NCBI GenBank assembly: GCA_014804795.1
Contig: JAAUZC010000034.1
Coordinates: 1-64,000, forward strand
Length of the DNA stretch: 64,000 nt
Reading direction: 5' to 3'
From: Lachnospiraceae bacterium
Lineage (GTDB): Bacteria > Bacillota > Clostridia > Lachnospirales > Lachnospiraceae
This document shows positions 34,127 through 43,696 of the stretch, one piece after another. The notes beneath the pieces are model-generated. The model saw only the letters and a list, made by a program, of their open reading frames with translations. It ran no database searches and was not told the DNA's origin. How positions within the stretch are numbered: the stretch's first letter is position 1; every line of letters begins with the position of its first letter. The translations under genes and the position numbers were made by a program.

Positions 34127-35038
34127 ATGACATTAGGACAGAAATTAAAAATACTGCTCAGAGAAAAGAATATGACGCAGGAAGAGTTTGCGGAGCAGCT
34201 CGATGTATCGAGGCAGGCTGTAGGGAAATGGGTGAATGACAAGGGCATTCCGGAAGTGAATAAGTTGATACAGATCAGCAATATGTTTGGCGTATCTCTT
34301 GATTACTTATTAAAAGAGGATAGCGCGGGAAACGATATCGCCGAGGGCGGTTATTATGTCAGCGGAGAGATGCTGGAGGGATATCTGGCCTACCATAGAC
34401 AGAACAGGAAACGGATTATTGGCGGACTGGGACTTTTTATGGTGGCAAATATTTTTGCTGAGATTGGCTCCCCGGGAAACAGTGTGATGGAGGGATTGTA
34501 CTGGATCGTCACGCTGGCAGGGTTGGCATTGCTTATCTGGCACTGCTTCCAGTCAAAGAAATATCAGGAGATTAAAAGAGAAAAACTGATCTTTGACAGT
34601 AAAATATATGAGGCTTTTAAGATGAGGCGGGAAAAAGAGCGGAAACGGTGCGCATGCATGGCTATTGCCGGTATAGTGCTGTTGATAGGGGGAACAGAGC
34701 TGATCGATTATTTAGAATATACTATGCGGTTACGGATATTCGGCGTTTCTGCAGGGGCGCTGGGGTGGATTTCGGATGCGACGGCTCTCTCCTTTATTCT
34801 GTGGGCGGCAATGTCCGTTATGGCCGAAAATACGATTGTAAAAAATACCGAAGGTGTTCCTAAAAATGCTGCAAAAAGATTTGCCTGGATCTACTGGGCA
34901 GTCCCGGTTACGGCATTGGCAGTTCTCATCGGGTTTGTGTCGAATATATGGAGTCCGATGGCGCCGATCATTGTGTTATTTTGTGCGCTGCTTGTTACAG
35001 TGTGCAAATTACTTCTGGAAAGGGGGGAATCGAAATGA
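34127..35038 (+). CDS. XRE-family HTH regulator with multi-span membrane domain
   Basis: The 303-residue protein has an N-terminal Cro/CI HTH (about 5-65; TQEEFAEQLDVSRQAVGKWVNDKGIPEVNKL) and then about six hydrophobic segments (from about 97 to 298). Such a regulator is expected to be anchored in the membrane. ATG 34127 follows AAGGAGAAAGC. Its stop overlaps the start of the next lipoprotein gene by 4 bp (ATGA), so the two are coupled. The ligand is unknown; the partner lipoprotein may sense it (inference). Confidence 0.85.
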   Translation: MTLGQKLKILLREKNMTQEEFAEQLDVSRQAVGKWVNDKGIPEVNKLIQISNMFGVSLDYLLKEDSAGNDIAEGGYYVSGEMLEGYLAYHRQNRKRIIGGLGLFMVANIFAEIGSPGNSVMEGLYWIVTLAGLALLIWHCFQSKKYQEIKREKLIFDSKIYEAFKMRREKERKRCACMAIAGIVLLIGGTELIDYLEYTMRLRIFGVSAGALGWISDATALSFILWAAMSVMAENTIVKNTEGVPKNAAKRFAWIYWAVPVTALAVLIGFVSNIWSPMAPIIVLFCALLVTVCKLLLERGESK

Positions 35039-35538
35039 AAAAAATCGTATGTGTGCTATGTATTTTCACGGGAATACTGTTGACCGGGTGCAGCATTTTT
35101 ACGACAGATAAGGGATATACAAGGGAAGAACTTGATAATCTGGCAAGACTTGAAGTGTATGACGCGGGGAGCGATGAACTTCTTCGGACAATAGAGGATG
35201 AGGAAATCCTGTATCAGTATAATCAGGCGGCAAAGGATTCTGTTTATGTCTTTGCGGAAGATTGGGAACAGAAAGAAAAAGATTTGAAAGAAGCGGCAGA
35301 AAATGCCGGAGCGTCTTATTATATTGTGGCCTACAAATATCCGGCGGCAAAATTCGGGAATAAGGAACCGAAAAAGTATACGACGATCATGTTATATCAG
35401 GATACAAATGTCGCAAAAATGGTGCTGGATGCGGGGAATGTTAAAAGTATCGCCCTGCCGGAAGAACTTTTGACATTTTATTATGAGATGTCGGAAGAAG
35501 AAAGTGCATTTTACGAATCACTTTTTGAGGAAGGGTGA
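35035..35538 (+). CDS. Lipoprotein of unknown function, coupled to the XRE membrane regulator
   Basis: A 167-residue protein with a signal peptide and lipobox LTGC (Cys19). The mature region is acidic and contains DAGSDELLRTIEDEEILYQYNQ and YIVAYKYPAAKFGNKEPKKYTTIMLYQDTN. The start ATG overlaps the XRE stop. No known domain recognised. Likely displayed on the outer face of the membrane. Confidence 0.8.
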   Translation: MKKIVCVLCIFTGILLTGCSIFTTDKGYTREELDNLARLEVYDAGSDELLRTIEDEEILYQYNQAAKDSVYVFAEDWEQKEKDLKEAAENAGASYYIVAYKYPAAKFGNKEPKKYTTIMLYQDTNVAKMVLDAGNVKSIALPEELLTFYYEMSEEESAFYESLFEEG

Positions 35539-35566
35539 TAGAGACAGTGTCAGACTGATAGGAATG

Positions 35567-35610
35567 GGAAGATGCATTTTTCATACTTGCATCTTCCTAT
35601 TTATATTGTT
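35567..35610 (+). terminator. Terminator after the XRE/lipoprotein pair
   Basis: GGAAGATGCA (35567-35576) pairs with TGCATCTTCC (35588-35597), 10 bp with an 11-base loop, followed by TATTTATATT. Confidence 0.8.
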
Positions 35611-35642
35611 ATAGTGGAAAGTGGAGGCCGAAAGATAAGTCC

Positions 35643-36128
35643 ATGAAGAATAAGAAGTTAGTTACGATGGCGTTTTTTGTGACAACAGCGCTGATGCTTT
35701 CCTATATTGAGTCGCTTTTTCCGTTCTTTTTTGGCGTACCGGGCATGAAACTCGGGTTGGCGAATCTGGCGGTGGTGATAGCCCTGTATTTTTACGGTTG
35801 GCGGGAAGCTCTTGCGGTGAATGTTCTGCGGATCATACTTTCGGGACTTTTATTCGGAAATATGTTTTCCGTTTTATTCAGTCTGGGCGGGGCGTTTATC
35901 AGTTTTGTCTGTATGACAGCGGCAAAAAAAACAGGACTTTCTCTGTATGGCGTCAGCATGGCAGGCGGTGTGTTTCATAATATCGGACAGCTTGTGATAG
36001 CGGCTTTTTTGGTACAGACGGTGGAGGTAGGCTATTATGCACCGTTTCTGTTGATTGCGGGGCTGGTGACAGGGCTTGTGATTGGCGTTTTAGGAAAGGA
36101 ACTGCTGCGGCGGCTTCCAAAAGTGTGA
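35643..36128 (+). CDS. Gx transporter / heptaprenyl diphosphate synthase component I-like membrane protein
   Basis: A 161-residue integral membrane protein with about five segments and the PGMKLGLANLAVVIALYFYGWREALAVNVLRIIL block typical of the Hpre_diP_synt_I/Gx transporter family, which resembles ECF S components. The function in Clostridia is not established. Precedes ruvA by 20 bp. Confidence 0.8.
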   Translation: MKNKKLVTMAFFVTTALMLSYIESLFPFFFGVPGMKLGLANLAVVIALYFYGWREALAVNVLRIILSGLLFGNMFSVLFSLGGAFISFVCMTAAKKTGLSLYGVSMAGGVFHNIGQLVIAAFLVQTVEVGYYAPFLLIAGLVTGLVIGVLGKELLRRLPKV

Positions 36129-36148
36129 GCGGAAGAAAGGCATAACAT

Positions 36149-36748
36149 ATGTACGCATATTTTAAGGGGAAAATAGCGGCGAAAGAGCCGGATCTGGTGA
36201 TCATTGAAGTAAACGGCATCGGCTACAATATACGGATCTCTGCGGGAACGGCTTCTCTTTTGCCGCCTGTGGGGGAGGAGGCAAAACTCTATACCTATAC
36301 ATCCGTGCGGGAGGATGCCATAGCGCTGTACGGCTTTCTGACGAAGGATGATCTGGATATGTTCAAACTGCTCATCGGCGTAAACGGCATCGGACCAAAG
36401 GGCGGACAGAGTATTTTATCTGTGATGAGTCCGGATGATCTGCGGTTTGCCATACTTTCAGGCGATGCAAAGATGATCGCGAAGGCGCCGGGAATCGGCA
36501 GCAAAACCGCCCAGCGCATCATACTGGATATGAAAGATAAGGTTTCGCTGGAAGATACGTTACATACGGATGGCGGAGAGGTAAGGATCGATTCATCTGT
36601 TTCAGACAGTGCGAGAGAAGCAGTGGAAGCGTTGACAGCGTTAGGGTATGGTGTGACGGAAGCGACCCGGGCGGTGAGAGAAGTGAAAGATGCAGAGCAG
36701 ATGAGCGTGGAGGATATTTTGAAAGCATCCCTGAAACACCTCATATAA
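36149..36748 (+). CDS. ruvA: Holliday junction branch migration protein RuvA
   Basis: The 199-residue protein has the N-terminal OB fold (MYAYFKGKI, GIGYNIRISAGT), two helix-hairpin-helix motifs (LIGVNGIGPKGGQSIL and APGIGSKTAQRIILDMKDK) and the C-terminal UBA-like domain III. It binds Holliday junctions and loads RuvB, encoded just downstream. Confidence 0.96.
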   Translation: MYAYFKGKIAAKEPDLVIIEVNGIGYNIRISAGTASLLPPVGEEAKLYTYTSVREDAIALYGFLTKDDLDMFKLLIGVNGIGPKGGQSILSVMSPDDLRFAILSGDAKMIAKAPGIGSKTAQRIILDMKDKVSLEDTLHTDGGEVRIDSSVSDSAREAVEALTALGYGVTEATRAVREVKDAEQMSVEDILKASLKHLI

Positions 36749-36832
36749 CAGTCGGATACCCTGTATAGGCGGAAGATGATAAAGCAGCTTTGCGCTATGG
36801 GCAATAGAATAAGAGCAAAACCGGAGAAACCA

Positions 36833-37828
36833 ATGGCGAGAACAATAGAAACAAATTTTACGGAAGAAGACAGCAAAATAGAAGGGACGCTGCGCCCCCA
36901 GACATTGCAGGATTATATCGGACAGGAGAAGATCAAAGAAAACCTGAAGGTCTATATTCAGGCGGCAAAGAAAAGACATGATGCGTTAGACCATGTGCTT
37001 TTATACGGGCCTCCGGGACTTGGCAAAACGACGCTTGCAGGCGTCATTGCCAATGAAATGGGGGTGCACATGAAAGTGACTTCCGGTCCGGCTATCGAAA
37101 AGCCCGGTGATATGGCCGCTATTTTGAATAACCTGGCGGAGGGAGATTTACTGTTTGTGGATGAGATTCATCGTCTGAACAGACAGGTGGAGGAAGTGCT
37201 TTATCCCGCTATGGAAGACTATGTGATCGATATCATGATCGGCAAAGGACCGACCGCGCGCTCTATCCGGTTGGATCTGCCGAAATTTACACTAGTCGGC
37301 GCGACTACAAGGGCGGGACTTTTGACAGCGCCTCTGCGGGATCGGTTTGGTGTCATTCACAGGCTGGAGTTTTATACGGTGGAGGAACTGACGAAAGTGA
37401 TCCTGCATTCCGCGGAAATTCTGGGAGTGGAAACAGAAAAAGCCGGAGCGGTGGAGATAGCGAAAAGAAGCAGAGGGACGCCGAGACTTGCCAACCGGAT
37501 CTTAAAGCGGGTGCGGGATTTTGCGCAGGTCAAATATGACGGTGTGATTACTGAAGAAGTGGCAAAAACAGCCCTTGATCTGATGGATGTGGACAAGATG
37601 GGGCTTGACCATATTGACAGAAATATGCTCCTTACTATGATAGAGAAATTTGACGGCGGTCCGGTGGGGCTTGAGACGCTGGCGGCAGCTATCGGAGAGG
37701 ATTCCGGTACGATCGAAGAGGTTTATGAACCGTATCTGATCAAGAACGGGTTGATCAACCGCACGCCCAGAGGACGTGTTGTGACGCCGCTTGGATATTC
37801 CCATTTTGGGCTTGCAATTATACCATAA
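36833..37828 (+). CDS. ruvB: Holliday junction branch migration ATPase RuvB
   Basis: The 331-residue AAA+ motor has [19 protein letters not shown], Walker [12 protein letters not shown], Walker [11 protein letters not shown], sensor GATTRAGLL and a C-terminal winged helix. ATG 36833 is chosen, 6 bp after GGAG; an upstream ATG would add 19 unconserved residues. Its stop lies inside a terminator hairpin. Confidence 0.96.
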   Translation: MARTIETNFTEEDSKIEGTLRPQTLQDYIGQEKIKENLKVYIQAAKKRHDALDHVLLYGPPGLGKTTLAGVIANEMGVHMKVTSGPAIEKPGDMAAILNNLAEGDLLFVDEIHRLNRQVEEVLYPAMEDYVIDIMIGKGPTARSIRLDLPKFTLVGATTRAGLLTAPLRDRFGVIHRLEFYTVEELTKVILHSAEILGVETEKAGAVEIAKRSRGTPRLANRILKRVRDFAQVKYDGVITEEVAKTALDLMDVDKMGLDHIDRNMLLTMIEKFDGGPVGLETLAAAIGEDSGTIEEVYEPYLIKNGLINRTPRGRVVTPLGYSHFGLAIIP

Positions 37829-37859
37829 TATCATGTATAATAAATATGGTATATTTTTT
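37820..37859 (+). terminator. A+T-rich terminator overlapping the ruvB stop
   Basis: ATACCATA (37820-37827) pairs with TATGGTAT (37845-37852), followed by ATTTTTT. The left arm includes the ruvB stop codon. This places the zapA start downstream, at 37906. Confidence 0.55.
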
Positions 37860-37905
37860 GAAAGAAAAACGGCATATTTTGTACTTTATAGATGAGGGAA
37901 ACGGC

Positions 37906-38322
37906 ATGGGATCCAAAGTGGATGCCGAGGTTTTGATCGGCGGCAAAGTATATACGTTGAGCGGCTACGAAAGCGAAGAATATTTTCAGAAAGTGGCGAG
38001 CTATATAAACAATAAAATGGCGGAGTATGGAAAGGTTGACAGCTTTAAAAAACTGCCGATGGACATGCAGAGCGTTCTGATGCAGATTAATATTGCTGAC
38101 GATTACTTTAAAGCCAAAAAGCAGATCGGTCTTCTGGAAGAAAAAGTAAAGACAAAAGAAAAGGAACTGTATGATCTGAAGCATGAACTCATTTCCTATC
38201 AGATCAAACTGGAAAATTCAGAAAAAAATGTGCAGAATCTGAATAAGGAATTGCAGGAGAATGCAAAAAAAATTGTGCGTTTGGAGACAGAGCTAAAAGG
38301 GAAAAACGGAAAAGACGAGTAG
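37906..38322 (+). CDS. zapA: Cell division protein ZapA
   Basis: The 138-residue protein has a ZapA domain (about 5-90; KVDAEVLIGGKVYTLSGYESEEYFQKVASYINNKM) and a C-terminal coiled-coil (about 70-138). ZapA bundles FtsZ filaments. ATG 37906 follows GAGGG; an in-frame upstream ATG lies in the ruvB terminator. The stop is within a terminator stem. Confidence 0.9.
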   Translation: MGSKVDAEVLIGGKVYTLSGYESEEYFQKVASYINNKMAEYGKVDSFKKLPMDMQSVLMQINIADDYFKAKKQIGLLEEKVKTKEKELYDLKHELISYQIKLENSEKNVQNLNKELQENAKKIVRLETELKGKNGKDE

Positions 38323-38350
38323 GGGAACATTTCTCCTACTCTTTGTTTTA
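38317..38350 (+). terminator. Terminator at the end of zapA
   Basis: GAGTAGG (38317-38323) pairs with CCTACTC (38335-38341), followed by TTTGTTTTA. The stem overlaps the zapA stop codon. Confidence 0.75.
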
Positions 38351-38384
38351 TACCGATGCTGATGCGAAAAACATGGGAGGAATT

Positions 38385-40703
38385 ATGACAAAGCGGGTGG
38401 AGCTGCTTGCGCCCTGCGGCAGTTATGAAAGCTTTCTTGCAGCGGTAAATGCCGGGGCGGATGCGGTTTATCTGGGGGGCAGACAGTTTGGGGCAAGAGC
38501 TTATGCGGAAAATTTTTTGGAGGATGAACTGGTAAGTGTTATCGGAAAAGCTCATCTGTCCGGAGTGAAAGTATATCTGACGGTCAATACGCTTGTGAAA
38601 GAGAAAGAGTTTTCGGGACTCTATGATTATCTGCTGCCGTTGTATGAGGCGGGTTTAGACGGCGTGATCGTGCAGGATATGGGAGTGTTTTGCTTTTTAA
38701 AACGAAATTTTCCGGACTTGAAACTTCATGCCAGCACGCAGATGACGATCACAGGCGCTTATGGGGCGGCTTATCTGAAGGAGATGGGCTGTGAGCGGAT
38801 CGTACCGGCAAGGGAGTTGTCTTTGCAGGAGATCAAAGAGATAAAAAGTAAAGTTTCTATTGAAATAGAAGCGTTTATTCATGGCGCGATGTGTTATTGT
38901 TATTCGGGACAGTGCCTGATGAGCAGTATGATCGGCGGCAGGAGCGGCAATAGAGGACGCTGCGCGGGACCTTGCAGGCTGCCTTATCAGGTAGCGGGGA
39001 AAGAAGCATATTACCTGAGTCTGAAAGATATGAATACATTAGAGCATATACCACAGCTCATAGAAGCGGGGATTGATTCTTTTAAAATCGAAGGACGCAT
39101 GAAAAAGCCGGAATATGTGGCGGGTGTGGTTTCCGTCTATCGGAAATATATTGACCGGTACTATGAAACAGCATGTGCTTTTCCTGTTGAACAGACAGAT
39201 ATGAGAATGCTTTCAAATCTCTATATCCGCAGCGAGACAGGGAATGGCTACTATGAAAAGAAAAATGGACGGGATATGCTGACCTTGCATAAGCCCGGTT
39301 ACAATGAAGCGGATAAAGTGCTTTTAAAAGAACTGCAGGAAAAGTATATTTGTGAACTGCCTCAGAAAGAGATAAGACTGTATGCAAGATGCAGGGCGGA
39401 TGAGCAGCTGTATGGAGAAGTTCGTTTTGCAGACCCGATATCGGAAAAGGAAATCTGCCTGTCGGTTTCGGGAGCTTTGGCAGTAAAAGCAGATAATCGG
39501 GCGGTAAGTAAAGAAGAGATAAGCGGGCAGTTGGTAAAAACCGGCGGAACACCTTTTGCGGTAAAAGAGTGTATAGTAGAATTGGGGGATAATACCTTTG
39601 TGCCGATGAGCCGGATCAAGGCGCTGCGGCGGGAGCTTCTGCAGAAAATATATGAATATTATGGCGCACGGAATTTAGAAGGGAAAGGGGAAACAGCAGA
39701 AACCGGCAATAAGAAACACCATGATATAGCAGAATCGGATAAACGGAAGGAAAGGAAAGAGTACACTCTGACCGTTCTGGTGCAGACAAGAGAGCAGTTT
39801 GAAGCTGTCCTGTCTGCCGGAATAAATGGAGCCGGACAGAGAGCGGTGGGAAAAGGAAAAGAATACCTGATCGTGGACGCTGACCTGTTGATGGAAGATA
39901 CCGAAATACAAAAGAAGCTTTCTGAGAGCAAAGTGCATTGGGGCATAAAATGTCCGGTGATTCTGCGGAAAAGCGATGAAAAGTTTCTTCAAAAGCTGCA
40001 GGAAATCATAGAGGAGAGAAAGCCGGAAATCGTGTACTGCGCTGCGATAGATACGCTTGCCTGGGTAAAAAGTATTTCTTATACAGGGAAGATTGCGGGA
40101 GAGGCATCTCTCTATGCATGGAACAAAGAAGCGGTTTTCCATTGGGGAGAAACGCTTGACCGTATCAGCATTCCGTTGGAACTGGAGAGTAAGGAAATCA
40201 GAGAACTCTGTATTGCAACAGATAAAATCGACCGGACTGGTCAATGCAAAGGAGAGGTTAGAGAGGCGGAAAAAACAAAAGGACTGTCAGACAAACTGGA
40301 AGCGCCGGTCTATGGCAGAGCACCTTTTATGGTAGCGGCAAACTGTATCAAACTTTCCGCCGGGAAATGCGATAAAAACAGACAACGGTATACAGAGTTG
40401 AAGGACAGACTGGGCAATATTTTTCCGGTCTATACAAACTGCAGCCATTGTTATAATATTATTTATAATTGTCTGCCCACTTCCTATCAGGATGGCTTGT
40501 GGATGCTCATGCAGGACGGAATCCGGGCATTCAGGGTAGAATTTACCACAGAAAGCGGAGCAGAGACAAGAGCGGTTCTGCAAACTTTTCAGGCGCTTTT
40601 TGCATCTGAATTAACAGAGGTCAGGAAAGCCGCCTTTCGGGAAAATGGCAGAATAGCCGGTATGGAGATAACACAGGGGCGTTTTCGCCGGAGTGTGGAA
40701 TAG
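38385..40703 (+). CDS. Peptidase U32 family protein, DUF3656-type (RlhA-like)
   Basis: The 772-residue protein has an N-terminal U32 domain (VELLAPCGSYESFLAAVNAGADAVYLGG) with the signature IEAFIHGAMCYCYSGQCLMSSMIGGRSGNRGRCAGPC, whose cysteines probably bind an Fe-S cluster, and a long C-terminal region of the DUF3656 type. The long form includes E. coli RlhA, needed for 23S rRNA C2501 hydroxylation; protease activity is doubtful for this subgroup. ATG 38385 follows GGGAGG. Confidence 0.9.
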   Translation: MTKRVELLAPCGSYESFLAAVNAGADAVYLGGRQFGARAYAENFLEDELVSVIGKAHLSGVKVYLTVNTLVKEKEFSGLYDYLLPLYEAGLDGVIVQDMGVFCFLKRNFPDLKLHASTQMTITGAYGAAYLKEMGCERIVPARELSLQEIKEIKSKVSIEIEAFIHGAMCYCYSGQCLMSSMIGGRSGNRGRCAGPCRLPYQVAGKEAYYLSLKDMNTLEHIPQLIEAGIDSFKIEGRMKKPEYVAGVVSVYRKYIDRYYETACAFPVEQTDMRMLSNLYIRSETGNGYYEKKNGRDMLTLHKPGYNEADKVLLKELQEKYICELPQKEIRLYARCRADEQLYGEVRFADPISEKEICLSVSGALAVKADNRAVSKEEISGQLVKTGGTPFAVKECIVELGDNTFVPMSRIKALRRELLQKIYEYYGARNLEGKGETAETGNKKHHDIAESDKRKERKEYTLTVLVQTREQFEAVLSAGINGAGQRAVGKGKEYLIVDADLLMEDTEIQKKLSESKVHWGIKCPVILRKSDEKFLQKLQEIIEERKPEIVYCAAIDTLAWVKSISYTGKIAGEASLYAWNKEAVFHWGETLDRISIPLELESKEIRELCIATDKIDRTGQCKGEVREAEKTKGLSDKLEAPVYGRAPFMVAANCIKLSAGKCDKNRQRYTELKDRLGNIFPVYTNCSHCYNIIYNCLPTSYQDGLWMLMQDGIRAFRVEFTTESGAETRAVLQTFQALFASELTEVRKAAFRENGRIAGMEITQGRFRRSVE

Positions 40704-40708
40704 AAGTT

Positions 40709-42154
40709 ATGGAACAATATGTTGTTGCGCTGTCAAAATATTTTGTGGCGATCTGTATGGCAATTTATACGTATGAGAGTTTTTCGGTCTTTCGGTTTCG
40801 GGAGGAAAAACAGCGAAAAGGGATTTACACAAGACAGATAATCCTGCTGTTTTTTGTGCATTTTACAAGTTTCCTGACGATCTGCATCAAGACCGGAGAT
40901 TTTCAGTATCTGTTTTTCTATGCTTTTCAGCAGCTTGCGGTATTTACGATATTAGTATTGTTTGAAATGATCTATCCGGAGCTTAACAGGCTTGTGATCA
41001 ACAATATGTGTATGCTGCTTGTGATCGGTTTTGTTATTCTGACAAGATTGAATATGGGACTTGCCGTCAGGCAGTTTATTATTGTGTTGGTATCTGTTGC
41101 ATTGGCTATGTGTGTGCCTTACCTGATCAGACGTTTCAAAGAAATAAGGGACTTTAGCCTGGTTTATGCTTTGCTTGGCATTTTGCCGCTTGGCATAGTG
41201 CTGATCTTGGGAAACACCACTTATGGTTCAAAACTGTCTTATTCCATATTTGGTTTCAGCTTCCAGCCCTCCGAATTTATCAAGATCATCTTTGTCTTTT
41301 TTATAGCGAGCGCACTCTGCAAAAGTACAAAGTTACTGCAGGTGGTTTATGTGACGGCTGTGGCGGGAATCCATGTGCTGATTCTCGCAGCCTCAAAGGA
41401 TCTGGGCGGAGCGCTTATTTTCTTTGTGACTTATGTGCTGATGGTGTTTTTGGCGACAAAAAATTACTGGTATCTGCTTTTGGGAGCAGCGGGAGGCAGC
41501 GCCGCTTCCGTGATCGCCTATCGGCTTTTTAGTCATGTGCAGGTGAGGCTGCAGGCATGGAAAGATCCCTGGAGCGTTATTGACGGAGAAGGATATCAGG
41601 TCACACAGTCACTGTTTTCTCTGAGCAGAGGAGGGCTTTTCGGACTGGGACTTTTCCAGGGGGCACCGGAGGATATTCCAAAAGTGGAGAGAGACTTTAT
41701 TTTTTCCGCGATCTCGGAGGAGATGGGATTGATCACAGCGCTTTGTGTGATCATGGTGTCATTGAGCTGCTTTATTATGTTTATGAATATCTCCATGCGG
41801 ATGAAAGATAAATTTTATCAACTGGCGGCGTTTGGTATAGGAGTCGTATATATTTTTCAGGTGTTTCTGACGATCGGCGGAGACACAAAGTTCATTCCGC
41901 TTACCGGGGTGACGCTGCCGCTTGTCAGTTACGGGGGCAGTTCGATCATGACAACATTATTCATGTTTTCTATTATTGAGGGGCTGTATATCATCAGGAA
42001 AGACGAAGGAGCGGTACATGTTGGAAAAAGAAACAGACATGCCGGTAAGCGGCGAAAAGCTCGAGAGAAACAAAATAAAGGAAGTACAGGCGGAGAGAGT
42101 ACCGGCCAAAAAGCCAGAAGAGAAACAGGCAAAGAAGAAAAAGAAACCTCATAA
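40709..42154 (+). CDS. FtsW/RodA/SpoVE-family peptidoglycan glycosyltransferase
   Basis: The 481-residue SEDS protein has about ten membrane spans and the family blocks FQPSEFIKIIFVFFIASAL, LLAASKDLGGALIFF and GDTKFIPLTGVTLPLVSYGGSS. It polymerises lipid II with a partner class B PBP, encoded next. Its last 45 residues form a basic, Lys/Arg/Gly-rich tail encoded over the first 137 bp of the PBP gene in another frame. Which of FtsW, RodA or SpoVE it represents is not decidable here. Confidence 0.93.
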   Translation: MEQYVVALSKYFVAICMAIYTYESFSVFRFREEKQRKGIYTRQIILLFFVHFTSFLTICIKTGDFQYLFFYAFQQLAVFTILVLFEMIYPELNRLVINNMCMLLVIGFVILTRLNMGLAVRQFIIVLVSVALAMCVPYLIRRFKEIRDFSLVYALLGILPLGIVLILGNTTYGSKLSYSIFGFSFQPSEFIKIIFVFFIASALCKSTKLLQVVYVTAVAGIHVLILAASKDLGGALIFFVTYVLMVFLATKNYWYLLLGAAGGSAASVIAYRLFSHVQVRLQAWKDPWSVIDGEGYQVTQSLFSLSRGGLFGLGLFQGAPEDIPKVERDFIFSAISEEMGLITALCVIMVSLSCFIMFMNISMRMKDKFYQLAAFGIGVVYIFQVFLTIGGDTKFIPLTGVTLPLVSYGGSSIMTTLFMFSIIEGLYIIRKDEGAVHVGKRNRHAGKRRKAREKQNKGSTGGESTGQKARRETGKEEKETS

Positions 42155-43553
42155 AAACAGAGAGATCCTGTTGGTGTCTTACTTCTTTGTTTTCCTGTTT
42201 TTGGGCATGATGTCCTATATCTGTGTATATGCTTATCAAAATAAAGAAGAGATGTTCAACAACAGTTACAATGCCGAACAGCAGATTCTGGCAGTACAGA
42301 ACAGACGGGGCAGCATCATGGCGAGAGGCGGCGAAGTGCTTGCCGAGACGGTGGTTCAGGCGGATGGATCCGAGACAAGAAAGTATCCCTATGACAGTCT
42401 TTTTGCCCATGCGGTGGGTTATTCCACAAAAGGAAAAACGGGCATTGAGAGTAAGATGAATTATTATCTGATACAGTCCAATATACCGATCACCGAAAAG
42501 ATGGAAAACGGTGTGCAGGATAAGAAAAACCCCGGGGACAATGTATATACGACATTGGATGTGGAACTGCAGGAAGCGGCAAACAGGGCGCTGGGGATTT
42601 ATGAAGGCGCTATCATTGTAACAGCTCCAAAGACAGGGGAAGTGCTGGCAATGGTATCGAAGCCGGATTTTAATCCCAATGAGATTTCGGAGATCTGGGA
42701 GGAAGTGCTTGCGGATGATGAGTCCGGTGTTTTGTTAAACAGAGCTTCTCAGGGTTTATATCCGCCGGGTTCTACGTTTAAAATTGTGACAGCACTTGAG
42801 TATATTCATGAAAATCCGTCTGCTTACACAAATTACGGCTTCACCTGTAACGGTTCGATTAAAATAGACGGTTCCAGAATACAGTGTTATCACGGTGTTA
42901 AACACGGAAAAGTGGATTTTGAGAAATCTTTTGCAAAATCCTGTAACTCTTCTTTTGCCAATATGGGAACGAAAGTGGACTGGAACAGTTTTAACGGGAC
43001 TCTGGATACGTTATTATTCGGGAAATCACTGCCTTTTGAACTGGATTCTGCCATCAGCACGGTGAAAGCGGGAGAGGATTTGACGGTGCGGGATCAGATG
43101 CAGACTGCTATCGGGCAGGGGGAAACACTGGTGTCGCCGTTACACATGAATTTGATCACCTGCGCCATTGCCAATGACGGTGTTCTGCAGCATCCCTATG
43201 TAGTGGACCATGTGGAAAATGCAAATGGTGCGGTCATAAAACGCTATTCGTCTTCCGGTAGAACTAAGATGATGTCGGAACAGGAAGCCGCTATTTTACA
43301 GGGGCTGATGCGGGAGGTTGTAGAGACAGGAACCGGCACAAAGCTGCTTGAGCAGCCCTACACGGCGGCGGGAAAGACAGGCTCCGCGGAATACAACAGT
43401 GAACGCGACTCCCACGCCTGGTTTACAGGCTTTGCACCGGTGGAAGATCCGGAGATATGTGTTACGGTTATTATTGAGGGGGCAGGATCCGGCGGCGATT
43501 ATGCCGTGCCGATGGCAAGGAGGGTGTTTGACGCATATTTCCGCGAGCAATGA
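42018..43553 (+). CDS. Class B penicillin-binding protein (peptidoglycan transpeptidase)
   Basis: The 511-residue protein has a short basic cytoplasmic tail, one membrane span (about 51-73), a pedestal region and a transpeptidase domain with SxxK (Ser252-Thr-Phe-Lys255), SxN (Ser308-Cys-Asn310) and KTG (453-455). It partners the SEDS protein upstream. ATG 42018, 8 bp after AAGGAGC, is chosen; the first 137 bp overlap the SEDS gene. A short pedestal makes it more like small PBPA-type enzymes than FtsI. Confidence 0.92.
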   Translation: MLEKETDMPVSGEKLERNKIKEVQAERVPAKKPEEKQAKKKKKPHKNREILLVSYFFVFLFLGMMSYICVYAYQNKEEMFNNSYNAEQQILAVQNRRGSIMARGGEVLAETVVQADGSETRKYPYDSLFAHAVGYSTKGKTGIESKMNYYLIQSNIPITEKMENGVQDKKNPGDNVYTTLDVELQEAANRALGIYEGAIIVTAPKTGEVLAMVSKPDFNPNEISEIWEEVLADDESGVLLNRASQGLYPPGSTFKIVTALEYIHENPSAYTNYGFTCNGSIKIDGSRIQCYHGVKHGKVDFEKSFAKSCNSSFANMGTKVDWNSFNGTLDTLLFGKSLPFELDSAISTVKAGEDLTVRDQMQTAIGQGETLVSPLHMNLITCAIANDGVLQHPYVVDHVENANGAVIKRYSSSGRTKMMSEQEAAILQGLMREVVETGTGTKLLEQPYTAAGKTGSAEYNSERDSHAWFTGFAPVEDPEICVTVIIEGAGSGGDYAVPMARRVFDAYFREQ

Positions 43554-43597
43554 GCCAGGCGGCCGTGCTTGCACGGACAGTTGGCGAATGCCGCGAG

Positions 43598-43638
43598 AGT
43601 CAATATCAATATGTCCAAAAGACACATTGGTATTGACT
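43598..43638 (+). terminator. Stem-loop after the PBP gene
   Basis: An 18-bp stem with two G-U pairs (AGTCAATATCAATATGTC against GACACATTGGTATTGACT), with a 5-base loop. No clear T run follows, so termination efficiency is uncertain. Confidence 0.55.
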
Positions 43639-43696
43639 TTGATGCAAAAGAATGAAACAAATGGGAGAATAAACAGGCGGAACGGAAGACTAAAGT

